Shown here piece after piece: positions 1 through 8,594 of a stretch of DNA of 64,000 bases. A program made the position numbers and the translations under genes. A model generated the notes under the pieces. The model was not told where the DNA came from and did not search any database. It was given only the letters and a program-made list of their open reading frames with translations. The stretch lies in the NCBI GenBank assembly GCA_035651455.1, contig DASRFR010000022.1:496001-560000 (forward strand), read 5' to 3'. The stretch is from DASRFR01 sp035651455. GTDB lineage: Bacteria > Acidobacteriota > Terriglobia > Terriglobales > Acidobacteriaceae. The number at the start of each line of letters is the position of its first letter. The first letter of the stretch is position 1.

Positions 1-2
1 GC

Positions 3-956
3 GACGGGATTGTAAACATCCCCTTCGATCATCCGCTGAATTCAGCCGGCCACCATCCCTACATTTCCGACCTGCCGAAGCTGAGCCGTTTTGTGCACTC
101 GCAAGGCATGCACGCTATCGCCCGCATCGCTATTTTCCGCGATGAGCGCATGGTTACCACTCATCCCGAACTGGCTGTGAAATCACGCCGTACCGACCAG
201 CCCTGGCGTGAAAACGGAAAGCTGGTCTGGACCGATCCCTCCAACTCCAAAGTTCAGGAGTTCGACATCGCTCTGGCCAAAAAAGCTGCAGAATCCGGAG
301 TCGATGAAGTCCAGTTCGATTATGTCCGCTTCCCCGCGGAAGGCGACCAGAAGGACGCCAGCTTTGCCTTTCAAACCGAGCACCCGGACTGGAAGCGCAC
401 CGACGTCATCACGCACTTCCTCGACCGCGCCTATAGCCAGATACATCCGTCCGGCGTCCTGCTCTCTCTGGATGTCTTCGGCGTCATGGCCTGGCAGCGC
501 CCGGTTGACCTGGCGCACACCGGGCAGGACATTGTGGGTATGGCAAAATTCTGCGACGTGCTCTCGCCGATGATTTATCCGTCTCATTTCTTTGGGATGG
601 ATGGCTACGAGCACCCGGGAGACGCGCCCGAGCACTTTATTGGCGAATCCATGGACCGCTTTGAGTTCATTACAAAGGGCAGCGGGGTGGTGATCCGCCC
701 GTGGCTGCAAGCTTTTGGCTGGAGAACCAGGACTTACTCGCCCAAGTACATCGAAACCCAGGTCCTGGTCGCGAAGAATAAGGGCGGCGTAGGGTTCCTC
801 TTCTGGAACGCCAATAACGACTACAGCAAGCCCTACGCTGCTATGCCGGAGATGCGCGGCAGCAAAGGCCAATATTTCCGTGGAGATGAGGTCGCCACCT
901 TTATTCAGGCGCAACTCACTTCCGCATCGCCAAAATCAGATCCGGCCGCCCATTAA
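3..956 (+). CDS. Putative glycoside hydrolase, TIM-barrel (DUF4015-like), 5' end missing
   Basis: The reading frame is open from base 3, so the N-terminus lies before the window; 317 residues are visible. The motifs DEVQFDYVRFP, LSLDVFGVMAW and MIYPSHF are the beta-strand signatures of the DUF4015 putative glycoside hydrolase family, which has a GH13-like barrel. The Asp/Glu residues at the strand ends are the likely catalytic positions. Substrate unknown. The GTG at 93 falls inside conserved sequence and is not the start. A short Pro/Ser tail follows the barrel. Family call fairly sure; activity is inferred. Confidence 0.8.
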   Translation, partial: DGIVNIPFDHPLNSAGHHPYISDLPKLSRFVHSQGMHAIARIAIFRDERMVTTHPELAVKSRRTDQPWRENGKLVWTDPSNSKVQEFDIALAKKAAESGVDEVQFDYVRFPAEGDQKDASFAFQTEHPDWKRTDVITHFLDRAYSQIHPSGVLLSLDVFGVMAWQRPVDLAHTGQDIVGMAKFCDVLSPMIYPSHFFGMDGYEHPGDAPEHFIGESMDRFEFITKGSGVVIRPWLQAFGWRTRTYSPKYIETQVLVAKNKGGVGFLFWNANNDYSKPYAAMPEMRGSKGQYFRGDEVATFIQAQLTSASPKSDPAAH

Positions 957-1115
957 GGACGGCCGCAGTCCGCTGCACGAGTTCGTCCAGCTTGCGCCAG
1001 CAATGTCCTGGAAGGCAATTTCCCGTCCGCCACTTCAGGTCGCGATTACCGCTCCCGTCACGCGCCGTTAGTGCACCTCGCCCAAAAGTGGCATTCCCCA
1101 GCCGGCTTGCTCAGT

Positions 1116-1121
1116 TATAAT
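1116..1121 (+). promoter_or_regulatory. Candidate -10 box upstream of ilvE
   Basis: A perfect TATAAT hexamer lies about 100 bases before the ilvE start. No good -35 box is visible at 16-18 bases (only TTCCCC at 1094-1099), so this is a weak prediction. Apart from this, the 957-1224 gap shows no gene. Confidence 0.3.
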
Positions 1122-1224
1122 GGCGTCAGTTTGGACCCTGCCCCGGACAGATTTTGACATCGCAGTAAGAAACCCCCAGCCGCACCTGTGAATCTGTAGG
1201 AAGTTCAGAGTAAAAGGAGCGCCC

Positions 1225-2172
1225 ATGGCGATTCAGAAAACGGAAAAGGTCTGGCACAACGGCAAGTTCGTAGGCTGGGATGCCGCCCAGATCCATGTGA
1301 TGTCTCACGTTGTGAACTACGGCTCTTCAGTATTCGAAGGCGTTCGCTGCTACGAATTGCCGAGCGGCCCGGCCATTTTCCGCGCCAAGGAACACATTCA
1401 GCGCCTGCTCGATTCCGCCAAAATCTACCGCATCGACGTTGACTTTACGCGCGATGAGATCATCCAGGGCATGCTGGAACTGGTCCGCGACAATAGCGTC
1501 TGGCCTTGCTACATCCGGCCGATCATTCTCCGGGGTTACGGCGAAGCGGGAGTAAATCCATTCAATTCGCCTACCGAGGTCTATATCTGCAATTATCCCT
1601 GGGGCAAATATCTCGGCAGCGATGCTGAGCAAGGCGTCGATGTCTGCGTTTCCTCCTGGACGCGCATCGCCCCGAACACTCTGCCCGCCATGGCGAAATC
1701 GGGCGCCAATTACATGAATTCGCAGCTGATTAAGATGGAAGCCATTCTTAACGGTTATGTGGAAGGCATCGCGCTCGACGCCAACGGCTACGTCAGCGAG
1801 GGCTCCGGCGAAAACCTGTTCGTCGTCCGCAACGGCGTTCTGCAAACCGCTCCGCTGGGCAACTCGGTTCTTCCGGGGATTACGCGCGATTCCGTCCTGC
1901 GCATAGCTCGCGACTTAAAGCTTCCCGTCGTGGAGCAGGGCATTCCCCGCGAGATGCTGTACCTTGCCGACGAAGTCTTCTTCACCGGCACCGCGGCCGA
2001 AATCACTCCTGTCCGCTCGGTCGACAAGATCAGCGTAGGCAACGGCGTTGCAGGCCCCGTCACCAAGGCGATTCAGGCGGAGTTCTATGGCATCATCCGC
2101 GGTCAGAAGCCCGACAAATTCGGCTGGCTCACGCCGGTTCCCGTGCGCAGCAAACATCCAGTGGGCGTTTGA
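1225..2172 (+). CDS. ilvE: Branched-chain amino acid aminotransferase
   Basis: This is a PLP enzyme of fold type IV that interconverts Leu, Ile and Val with their 2-oxo acids, the last step of branched-chain amino acid synthesis. At 315 residues it has the normal family length. The PLP lysine is K158 in the motif MAKSGANYMNS. The signatures GYVSEGSGENLF, LPGITRD and EVFFTGTAAEITPVRSVD match IlvE closely. The start is fixed by AAAGGAG seven bases before ATG. It stands alone, with a strong terminator 27 bases downstream. Very secure. Confidence 0.96.
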   Translation: MAIQKTEKVWHNGKFVGWDAAQIHVMSHVVNYGSSVFEGVRCYELPSGPAIFRAKEHIQRLLDSAKIYRIDVDFTRDEIIQGMLELVRDNSVWPCYIRPIILRGYGEAGVNPFNSPTEVYICNYPWGKYLGSDAEQGVDVCVSSWTRIAPNTLPAMAKSGANYMNSQLIKMEAILNGYVEGIALDANGYVSEGSGENLFVVRNGVLQTAPLGNSVLPGITRDSVLRIARDLKLPVVEQGIPREMLYLADEVFFTGTAAEITPVRSVDKISVGNGVAGPVTKAIQAEFYGIIRGQKPDKFGWLTPVPVRSKHPVGV

Positions 2173-2198
2173 TTTTCGCTTCCGCTTGGAATACAGTG

Positions 2199-2231
2199 GG
2201 GACGCTCAATCGAGCGTCCCTATTGCTTTTT
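2199..2231 (+). terminator. Rho-independent terminator after ilvE
   Basis: A perfect 9-bp stem (GGGACGCTC / GAGCGTCCC) with a 4-base loop is followed by a T-rich stretch ending in TTTTT. It sits between the ilvE stop and the next ribosome binding site. Confidence 0.82.
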
Positions 2232-2263
2232 GCCCGCAACACATAACATTCTGAGGAGGTTTT

Positions 2264-2797
2264 ATGGCCACAGCACAGCCCGGCCTTACACCCGATTTTG
2301 CCATTGGCTATCGCGAAGTCCTGCTGCAGGGCTTCGACAATGAAGTCAATACCACGAAGAAAGTTCTCGCCGCCATTCCCGAAGGCAAGCGCGATTACCG
2401 TCCCGACTCCAACGCGCGCACAGCGTGGGAACTTGCGTGTCACATCGCGAGCACGGATGTCTGGTTCCTGGACGGGATCGCAGATGGCAAGTTCAATATG
2501 GAGGAGTCCGACGACCCGGTAAAGAATAAGACCGTTGCCGAACTGGTTCAGTGGTACGACGAGAACTACAAGCGGGCATCGGCGCGAGTGCGCGCCATGA
2601 CTCCCGAGCAACTGCTCACGCCCATCAGCTTTTTCGGGACTTTCAACTTTCCCGCGGTGTTCTATCTTGGGTTCCTCAACAACCACTGTATCCATCACCG
2701 CGGCGCGCTGGCCACCTATCTACGTCCTATGGGAGCGAAAGTGCCATCGATTTATGGCGGCAGCTACGATGAGCCGTTCGAGATGGCGGCAGCGTAA
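2264..2797 (+). CDS. DinB-fold protein
   Basis: A 177-residue four-helix-bundle protein of the DinB/YfiT superfamily. The metal-binding His triad is visible: H60 in ELACHIAS and H141/H145 in NNHCIHHRGAL. Family members are either thiol (bacillithiol or mycothiol-like) transferases or of unknown function; the substrate cannot be told from sequence. The start is set by GAGGAGG six bases upstream of ATG. It is monocistronic, between two terminators. One of three DinB proteins in the window; the others are at 38914 and 49101. Confidence 0.85.
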   Translation: MATAQPGLTPDFAIGYREVLLQGFDNEVNTTKKVLAAIPEGKRDYRPDSNARTAWELACHIASTDVWFLDGIADGKFNMEESDDPVKNKTVAELVQWYDENYKRASARVRAMTPEQLLTPISFFGTFNFPAVFYLGFLNNHCIHHRGALATYLRPMGAKVPSIYGGSYDEPFEMAAA

Positions 2798-2827
2798 CTC
2801 AGTAAATATCTGCATTGCCGTGTTAAG

Positions 2828-2852
2828 AGCCGCCGCACGGCGGCTTTTTTTT
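2828..2852 (+). terminator. Rho-independent terminator after the DinB gene
   Basis: Stem AGCCGCC / GGCGGCT with loop GCAC, followed by a run of eight T. It ends the plus-strand transcript just before the convergent glycosyltransferase operon. Confidence 0.88.
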
Positions 2853-2906
2853 CAATTTCCTGACTCGCGCAGCATTTGCGAACTCAGGTTTGCATTGCTT
2901 CAGGCG

Positions 2907-4316
2907 CTACCCTGCTGCCGAAGACATCCCCGTGCGCTTCATTTCCCGCCACCTGAAGTCTCCTCGCATGTATTGCCAGATCCCTTGAAGCCTCCACATA
3001 AGCGTAAACTGCCGGTAGGGGAAGTGCTCGAACAGGCAGTACAGGAGCAAATGCGCCACCTCGCGCCAGTCGCTATAACGACGATATGTCATCTCCTCGA
3101 GTAGCACCGAGCCAATGGAGATCAATGTCGCGAATGCATATCCATAAAGCAGAAACAGCACAAAAAACTCGCGGCTCAGAAGGCCTGTCACCGCGGCCAC
3201 GATCATGGTGGAGTATCCGATCAGCTCGATCACGGGGGCAAAAAATTCAAAGATCCACATGTATGGAAGAATGAGGCTTCCCACCCGTCCGTAGCGACGT
3301 CGAAAAAGCATGTCGCGGTTGGGCCAGAGAGTATCCAGCAGCCCCTTGTGCCACCGCGCCCGTTGTCTCGCCAGAGATCGCAGGTCACCCGGCACCTCAG
3401 TCCAGCAAGTGGGGTCGGGAATAAAGTTGATGTGGTAGTCCTTGCTTTGTTCCTGCATGTACCGGTGCAGGCGCACCACCAGGTCGAAATCCTCTCCGAT
3501 GGCATGAGTGCGGTAGCCCTTGATTTTTCGAACCAGGTCGGTGCGGAAAATTCCGAATGCCCCCGATATGATCGGCAGTGCATTGAATTGCGCCCAGGCT
3601 TCGCGCCCAATCAGAAAGGCGCGCAGGTATTCAATCACCTGCATGATCTCTATGCTGCGGCGCGGCAATTTAACTTGCCGCAATTCGCCCTTGAATACTC
3701 CGCATCCGTTCAACACGCGCACGATCCCGCCGACGGCCACAACCCGGTCTGGCTCAGAGAACACGCCGGCCATGATACGCAGGATCGAATCTTTTTCCAG
3801 GATGGAGTCGGCGTCAACCACGCAGACATATGGACTTGATGCGGCATTCAGGCCGGCATTAACGGCATCCGCTTTGCTTCCCGCGGAGTCTTTGTCCAGC
3901 ACGAGCAGACGCGGTTCGATAATACTTTTGTAAATGCCGTGCACCGGCGCGGAAATGATCTCAGGAATGTAGAGCAGTCGTGTGGGGCGGAGTTGAAAAG
4001 CGCTTTTCAGTTCTGCCAGTGTGCGGTCACGCGAACCGTCATTCACCACCACCAGTTCCAGGCTGGGATAATCGAGCGAGAGCAGTGCCTGGACGCTGTG
4101 CACAATAAAGGCTTCTTCATTATGCGCGGGAACGATTAGCGTAACCGGGGGAGTAAATGGCGACATCTTGACCTGCTCCAGGCGCAGACTAGCCAGCCGG
4201 TGCCGGTGCCAGGTGTTGCGGTAAATGGCGGTGATCAGCAGTAACAGATAAATGAGGTTCGAAACCAGGTAGTAGACAAAAAGACTCTGGTTGGAGATTT
4301 CGAGCAACGATCGCAT
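2907..4316 (-). CDS. Processive family 2 glycosyltransferase (YaiP/PgaC/BcsA-like)
   Basis: A membrane GT2 of 469 residues. One N-terminal membrane segment (about 11-31) precedes the catalytic domain, which carries VNDGS (D93), DAD (168-170), GED (D276) and QRARW (318-322), the D,D,D,QxxRW set of processive polysaccharide synthases. Two to four membrane helices follow (about 346-420). It should polymerise a beta-linked glycan from a nucleotide sugar at the inner membrane; the sugar is unknown. It is the last gene of a three-gene operon: its ATG overlaps the upstream stop by one base (TGATG), so translation is probably coupled. The neighbouring YaiO-type porin supports an exopolysaccharide role. 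Confidence 0.88.
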   Translation of the reverse strand: MRSLLEISNQSLFVYYLVSNLIYLLLLITAIYRNTWHRHRLASLRLEQVKMSPFTPPVTLIVPAHNEEAFIVHSVQALLSLDYPSLELVVVNDGSRDRTLAELKSAFQLRPTRLLYIPEIISAPVHGIYKSIIEPRLLVLDKDSAGSKADAVNAGLNAASSPYVCVVDADSILEKDSILRIMAGVFSEPDRVVAVGGIVRVLNGCGVFKGELRQVKLPRRSIEIMQVIEYLRAFLIGREAWAQFNALPIISGAFGIFRTDLVRKIKGYRTHAIGEDFDLVVRLHRYMQEQSKDYHINFIPDPTCWTEVPGDLRSLARQRARWHKGLLDTLWPNRDMLFRRRYGRVGSLILPYMWIFEFFAPVIELIGYSTMIVAAVTGLLSREFFVLFLLYGYAFATLISIGSVLLEEMTYRRYSDWREVAHLLLYCLFEHFPYRQFTLMWRLQGIWQYMRGDFRWREMKRTGMSSAAG

Positions 4317-5521
4317 CAGGTCACCCCGGCGATTGCCGCTGTCGATGACTTGCTGGCCAATTCCATGTTTTGCTGGCCCGCGCTGAGTGCCTGCAGAAGA
4401 ATTCTCCCGGCCGAATCCTCACAGTGCTGCTCCAGTGCGTCGACGACCTCGGCGATCGCTCCTGATCGCTCCAGTTCAGAGATGAAGGCCTGCAGAGCGT
4501 AATTGTCCTGAGTCTCGACCACCTGCGCGAGAATGTGATCGAGATTGGTGCCCACGCTGGTGAGCGCCCAGGCCGCCCGCTGCCGAACGTAGCGGTTGGT
4601 GTCGCACAGCGCATGCAACAGTGGCCGGATGCGGGTGCTGTGATCGATCGAGGCCAGCGCGACCACTGCGCGAAGCCGGACAAACCATTCCTTGTCTCTG
4701 ATAAGAACCGAGAGGACGGGCAATGCGAACGACGGTTGCGCGTTGCCCAAGGCGCGTGCGGCGGAGGCGCGAACCTCGGGAGCTGCGTCGGTTGCAAGCA
4801 CGATCAAGTCTTCGCCCAGGTCAGCGGTCGCCAGCTCTCCCAAGACTCGCGCCAGGAGCTCGCGGTTTGGGCCTCGGGCGTCGCTCAGGTATCGCAGCAG
4901 GATCGTCGGAAAATTCTGGCAGCAACTCGCGAGCGCGTTCTTCACTGCGTGTTCAGGAATATGCAATGGACTTTCGAGCAGGTGATCGAGAATCGGGGTG
5001 GCGGCTTCCAGCAAACCCGTACGGCCGAGGCCCCGCACGGCGGCGATCCGGGTTTCTTCGCTTGGTGCTTCCAAAGCTTCCGCCAAGGCGGGAATCGCCT
5101 CTGGCGCGCGGGTTCGGCCAAGCGCGACCAGCGCTGCGCGGCGTTTCCAGCCAAGAGTGGTCCGCGCCTGGTGAATGCGGAGATCGAGCAATCCACTACT
5201 GCGCAGGCAGTTCAAAAGCGGCGGCAGTTGCTCCGGGGTTGCCACCTCAATGGTGTCGAGAAGAATGCTTTCGACAATTTCGCAATCCAGCCGGTTCAAC
5301 CGCCAGCTTCGTGCCGGCACCCGGCCATTGACAACACCCTCCCATTGCGAGCGGATCTGGAAAGTATGTTCATTGAGCCTGCGGAAGTAGCGCCCGCGAT
5401 ACCAGCGCCGAAGGACGATGAAGCCGATCAGCAGGAGAATGCCGAGAAGGGAAAACGAGATTGCTTCCAGCAGCAGGCGGGCGATGCCGAGCTCGGGCCC
5501 GAATCTAGAAGCGACATCCAT
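4316..5521 (-). CDS. Membrane-anchored HEAT-repeat protein
   Basis: The 401 residues start with a membrane helix (about 18-37), then a basic stretch, then a long alpha-helical solenoid. Repeats of the type ALVALGRTRAPEAIPALAEA and ASAARALGNAQPSFALPVL are clear HEAT/PBS-like units from about residue 100 to 350. Such solenoids bind proteins; no catalytic motif is visible. Its place between YaiO and the glycosyltransferase, overlapping both (17 bases and 1 base), suggests a scaffold or regulatory subunit of the same machine, which is inference. The solenoid probably lies in the cytoplasm. Confidence 0.82.
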   Translation of the reverse strand: MDVASRFGPELGIARLLLEAISFSLLGILLLIGFIVLRRWYRGRYFRRLNEHTFQIRSQWEGVVNGRVPARSWRLNRLDCEIVESILLDTIEVATPEQLPPLLNCLRSSGLLDLRIHQARTTLGWKRRAALVALGRTRAPEAIPALAEALEAPSEETRIAAVRGLGRTGLLEAATPILDHLLESPLHIPEHAVKNALASCCQNFPTILLRYLSDARGPNRELLARVLGELATADLGEDLIVLATDAAPEVRASAARALGNAQPSFALPVLSVLIRDKEWFVRLRAVVALASIDHSTRIRPLLHALCDTNRYVRQRAAWALTSVGTNLDHILAQVVETQDNYALQAFISELERSGAIAEVVDALEQHCEDSAGRILLQALSAGQQNMELASKSSTAAIAGVT

Positions 5522-6782
5522 AGCTCAGCCCGTAACTGTTCTCCGTGCGTCCATGGGTCCGATCCTGGACCGCTACGTAACCGGCGATGTCCTGCTTGTG
5601 GCTAATGCGATACTTCAACCCGCCGCCGTAGCTGCGGGCGGAAAATCGTCCGATCTGCTCGGCCTGCGCAAAGTTTTCCGTGCCGACAGCAAACGTCAGA
5701 TTGCCCGACCACCGCGCCGCTAAAGGAACCATGAGCCGCGTTGATCCGGAGGGGACCCACTCGATCCCGGCATTACTGAAACCGCTGCGCGCGCCTGTGA
5801 CGGTAAGAGCCCACATCCAACCTTTCGGCAAATAGTAGAGCTGGGTCGCTCCCACCGTGAGCACGTGGGCACCCTGGTACCACAACCAGCGCTGCCGGTA
5901 TGAAACTTCCAGGCCTTTGATCATTCGATTGACGATCTTCAGACCGTGCCCGTATTCGAAAGACGCTTCTCGCTTCGGAATGACCGCATTGTCGTGTCCG
6001 GCCGCGCCGCCTGCCGTCAGCCAGTCATGCTCTGTAAACCGCCAGGAGCCGCTCGCCTGGAATTTGCCCGCGTTTTGTCCGAAGCGCTGGTAGAAATCCG
6101 CTCCAATCGCGGTTGACCAGCGCGGTGTCCACCGCGAAGTCAACAGAACGGACTGCGCTTGTGCCGCATCGGCGTAGTTGAAGGTGTCAATGTCAGTTCC
6201 AATGCGCAGCTCGTGATGGGTTTCTTCAGACAAGCCCGCGAGTTCTCGTCTTGCTTCGGCATTTTGCGGATCAAGGGGAAGGATTTCTCGATATTGCCGG
6301 CGGGCTAGCGAAGGCTCTCCTACGGCGTGGAGGATATGTGCCCGCCGCGATAGGATTTCCGGTGCTGTCGGTCGCAGATTACGGGCTTGCTCGATTATCG
6401 CCAGCGCTTCCTTGGTTCTCCCCTGCCACATCAACACGTCCGCCAAACCGGTCAGCATGTCGACATCGCCGGGAACGCGGCCGAGCACGCATCGGTAATC
6501 AGCTTCCGCGTCTTGCCAGTGGCCCTGCCAAGCGAGAATTCGGGCACGCCACCCCTGCGCTTCCAGGTCATCCGCAGCACGGCTCAACCGCACTTGGACC
6601 AACTCGAGCGCGACATCGAGTTGATGGCTTTCCACCTTCTGTCGTACCTCAACCTGCCAATCGGTTGCGAGTTGACCCACGGCTGCATTGACTAGGCACC
6701 CAAACGCGAACACCAGGACAAAGCTGGACGCGACAAAGCCAGTGCCCGGGATCGTCGAGAACGCCTTCCATGCAGCGCGCAT
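5505..6782 (-). CDS. YaiO-family outer membrane protein with N-terminal TPRs
   Basis: First gene of the operon, 425 residues. A signal peptide (about 1-36) is followed by tetratricopeptide-like repeats (about 45-185; for example DMLTGLADVLMWQGRTKEAL). After these comes a beta-rich domain of about 230 residues with alternating aromatic strands, ending in GCRF, the C-terminal aromatic typical of outer membrane barrels. The arrangement matches the YaiO family; E. coli yaiO also lies near a GT2 gene (yaiP). Likely role: exit of a polysaccharide across the outer membrane, with TPRs in the periplasm. Overlaps the HEAT gene by 17 bases. Confidence 0.83.
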   Translation of the reverse strand: MRAAWKAFSTIPGTGFVASSFVLVFAFGCLVNAAVGQLATDWQVEVRQKVESHQLDVALELVQVRLSRAADDLEAQGWRARILAWQGHWQDAEADYRCVLGRVPGDVDMLTGLADVLMWQGRTKEALAIIEQARNLRPTAPEILSRRAHILHAVGEPSLARRQYREILPLDPQNAEARRELAGLSEETHHELRIGTDIDTFNYADAAQAQSVLLTSRWTPRWSTAIGADFYQRFGQNAGKFQASGSWRFTEHDWLTAGGAAGHDNAVIPKREASFEYGHGLKIVNRMIKGLEVSYRQRWLWYQGAHVLTVGATQLYYLPKGWMWALTVTGARSGFSNAGIEWVPSGSTRLMVPLAARWSGNLTFAVGTENFAQAEQIGRFSARSYGGGLKYRISHKQDIAGYVAVQDRTHGRTENSYGLSYGCRF

Positions 6783-7384
6783 GTTTGTGGCCGCCCCTGC
6801 CTTGTTCCATCGGCCAAAAACGCGAAATAGGCGTGCTTCACGCCCAGTTACCGAAGTAACGGCCGGGGCCCGAATTCCGCCACAGACAAAAAAGGCCGTG
6901 AACGCCGCAGCAAGCCGTCGCCAGCGGTATTCTCACTGAGTCACACTGGTAACTTGTTTCTTTGTCGGACAAGCCTAGACTGTCGGTGTGACTGACACTG
7001 CTCCGCAAGTTACCCAGTGTTTGTCGCGATACGCTTACCGCCTGGCCGTCTTGACCTGTTTTGCGGGCTAGCCCTCCCCCTATTTCACACGCGCAGAACA
7101 ACGCGCCGGGGTCGGGATAGCAGATCGCGGTGCCTGGCCCGCCCGCCTTCCGGACTTCGCTCAACTGTCGGAACACAGTTGCACTCCAGTGCTTTCGTGA
7201 AACTGCTGGCTACGGTTGGTGCGTAATAACTAGCCACCACCTGCCAACTAGCCATTAACGATCCAGACTCCTGCATTCCTACCTGCACTTCGTAGGGGTA
7301 CAATGGTTTGTTCGTGCTTGTGGGGTGTTCCTGTGATCGACCGGGCCGAGTGAATCAGCGCTGCGGCGCATCACGAGCAATTCC
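6783..7384. other. Intergenic region of about 600 bases between divergent genes
   Basis: No convincing gene. It must hold the promoters of the YaiO operon (minus) and the Sel1 gene (plus). A TACAAT box lies at about 7300. Its notable content is a long inverted repeat at 6943-7020 with smaller nested repeats. The short open frames on both strands have unlike-coding composition and no ribosome binding site. Confidence 0.6.
6943..7020. repeat. Long interrupted inverted repeat with nested arms
   Basis: The left arm ACACTGGTAACTTG (6943-6956) is answered by CAAGTTACCCAGTGT (7006-7020), complementary over 14 bases with a single bulged C. Overlapping it, AGTCACAC (6939-6946) pairs with GTGTGACT (6986-6993), and CTTGT (6953-6957) with ACAAG (6969-6973). 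The pairings are mutually exclusive in part, so two alternative folds are possible. No T-run follows on either strand. Confidence 0.6.
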
Positions 7385-8572
7385 ATGACTCAGTCTGCGA
7401 GCCGGCAATTTATCCTTGATCCACTCTCTTTCGAACAACTGATTGCTGCTGCTTACGTATTGCAGTGCGCCCGGGAAGAAGAACTGCGGGCAACGGCCGC
7501 TGAACCCATTCCCGCGCCCGCGCCCCTGGACGATTCTGTTGCTTGCCAGCCCGCAGCGAATGAAGCTGCGGTCACGGCGTCCCCCCTCGGTGACGATGCC
7601 GCTGACCCATCACTCAGCGCGCCTGTATCAACGGGAGCCGTGGGGCCTACAGCAGCATTTCTTCGGCGGTCGCACGAACTGGCAGGATCACTGGCAAAAA
7701 AAATCCGATCGAACGTTGCCGACACCCTCGCCAGGGTGCACCTAACCGCTCTTCAGAGTGGCGCGAGGGAGTGGTTGACCTCATCGCTGCTTCATGCACG
7801 CGAACGGGCTCATGCCACGCGCAAATTCAGAATTGTTGTTCGCTTCACTTCGGATGCCCTGAACGTGTTGAACACCGGACGGCGCGTTTTGCCGCTAACC
7901 GCTCCCGCGTTCCTTCTGATCGCCACCGCGGGTCTGCTGGTCTGGCAAGCCGTGCCTCGCAAGACGGGAGTTCCTCAGGCCGAAACTACGCCGCAAATCA
8001 CGCCGGCTGTGGCGCATTTCGAAACTAACTCGGCAGCTACGGTGAGCCTTTCCGAAGGCGCAGCGCTGCCGGCAGTTTCGGTAGTGCAGGCCAGCGAGCG
8101 CGTCAGCAGCGACACGCTCGCGCCGCCGCCTGTTTCGACGCAGGTTCAGACGGCAGTTCGCACTTCTCCTCATGCAATCCTGCGGCCGGGCCGCCACAGC
8201 GAGTCCCTGCCGCTCAGCCACGCGCGCATTACTGATTCGGCCAGCCTGGCCCGGGTGCGGGCGCTCAGCCCCTTTGAAATCAAGTCTCTACAGAGGAGCG
8301 CTCAATACGGAGATGATGCCTCCGCCATGGTATTGGCCATGGCTTACGAAACTGGCCATTTTATCCCGCAGAATTGTAAAAAGGCAGCAGAGTGGGTTTC
8401 GAGGGCAGCCGCGGCGGGAATTCCAGCGGCGCAATATAATCTCGCTTTACGATATAACACCGGCGACGGAGTTCAAGTCGACCGCCGCAAGGCGCAGTAC
8501 TGGATGCGCCGAGCGGCTCGCAAGCGTTATCCCAAGGCCGAAATCGCGTTGGCGCAAGTATCTGGCCCCTAG
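7385..8572 (+). CDS. Membrane-anchored Sel1-repeat protein
   Basis: The 395 residues comprise a cytoplasmic N-terminus rich in Ala/Pro (about 1-165), one membrane helix (about 169-190) and a low-complexity linker. Two Sel1-like repeats and a partial one follow at about 298-395 (LAMAYETGHFIPQNCKKAAE, LALRYNTGDGVQVDRRKA). Sel1 solenoids act in protein-protein contacts, often in envelope signalling. The type II topology puts the repeats outside the inner membrane. No strong Shine-Dalgarno is seen. Convergent with the M48 gene, 22 bases apart. Function unknown. Confidence 0.75.
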   Translation: MTQSASRQFILDPLSFEQLIAAAYVLQCAREEELRATAAEPIPAPAPLDDSVACQPAANEAAVTASPLGDDAADPSLSAPVSTGAVGPTAAFLRRSHELAGSLAKKIRSNVADTLARVHLTALQSGAREWLTSSLLHARERAHATRKFRIVVRFTSDALNVLNTGRRVLPLTAPAFLLIATAGLLVWQAVPRKTGVPQAETTPQITPAVAHFETNSAATVSLSEGAALPAVSVVQASERVSSDTLAPPPVSTQVQTAVRTSPHAILRPGRHSESLPLSHARITDSASLARVRALSPFEIKSLQRSAQYGDDASAMVLAMAYETGHFIPQNCKKAAEWVSRAAAAGIPAAQYNLALRYNTGDGVQVDRRKAQYWMRRAARKRYPKAEIALAQVSGP

Positions 8573-8594
8573 GTCCGGTTTGTAAGAACCACGT

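Noticed and set aside
183..914. Open frame of 243 codons on the minus strand inside the first gene
   Set aside because: The plus frame carries the DUF4015-type barrel motifs; the minus frame has none.
4535..5605. Open frame of 356 codons on the plus strand opposite the HEAT gene
   Set aside because: It is the mirror of a high-GC coding region, has no ribosome binding site and no recognisable sequence, while the minus frame shows clear HEAT repeats and overlaps its operon partners neatly.
6838..7176. Minus-strand frame of 112 codons in the 600-base gap
   Set aside because: It has no ribosome binding site, odd composition and overlaps the inverted repeats; nothing supports coding.
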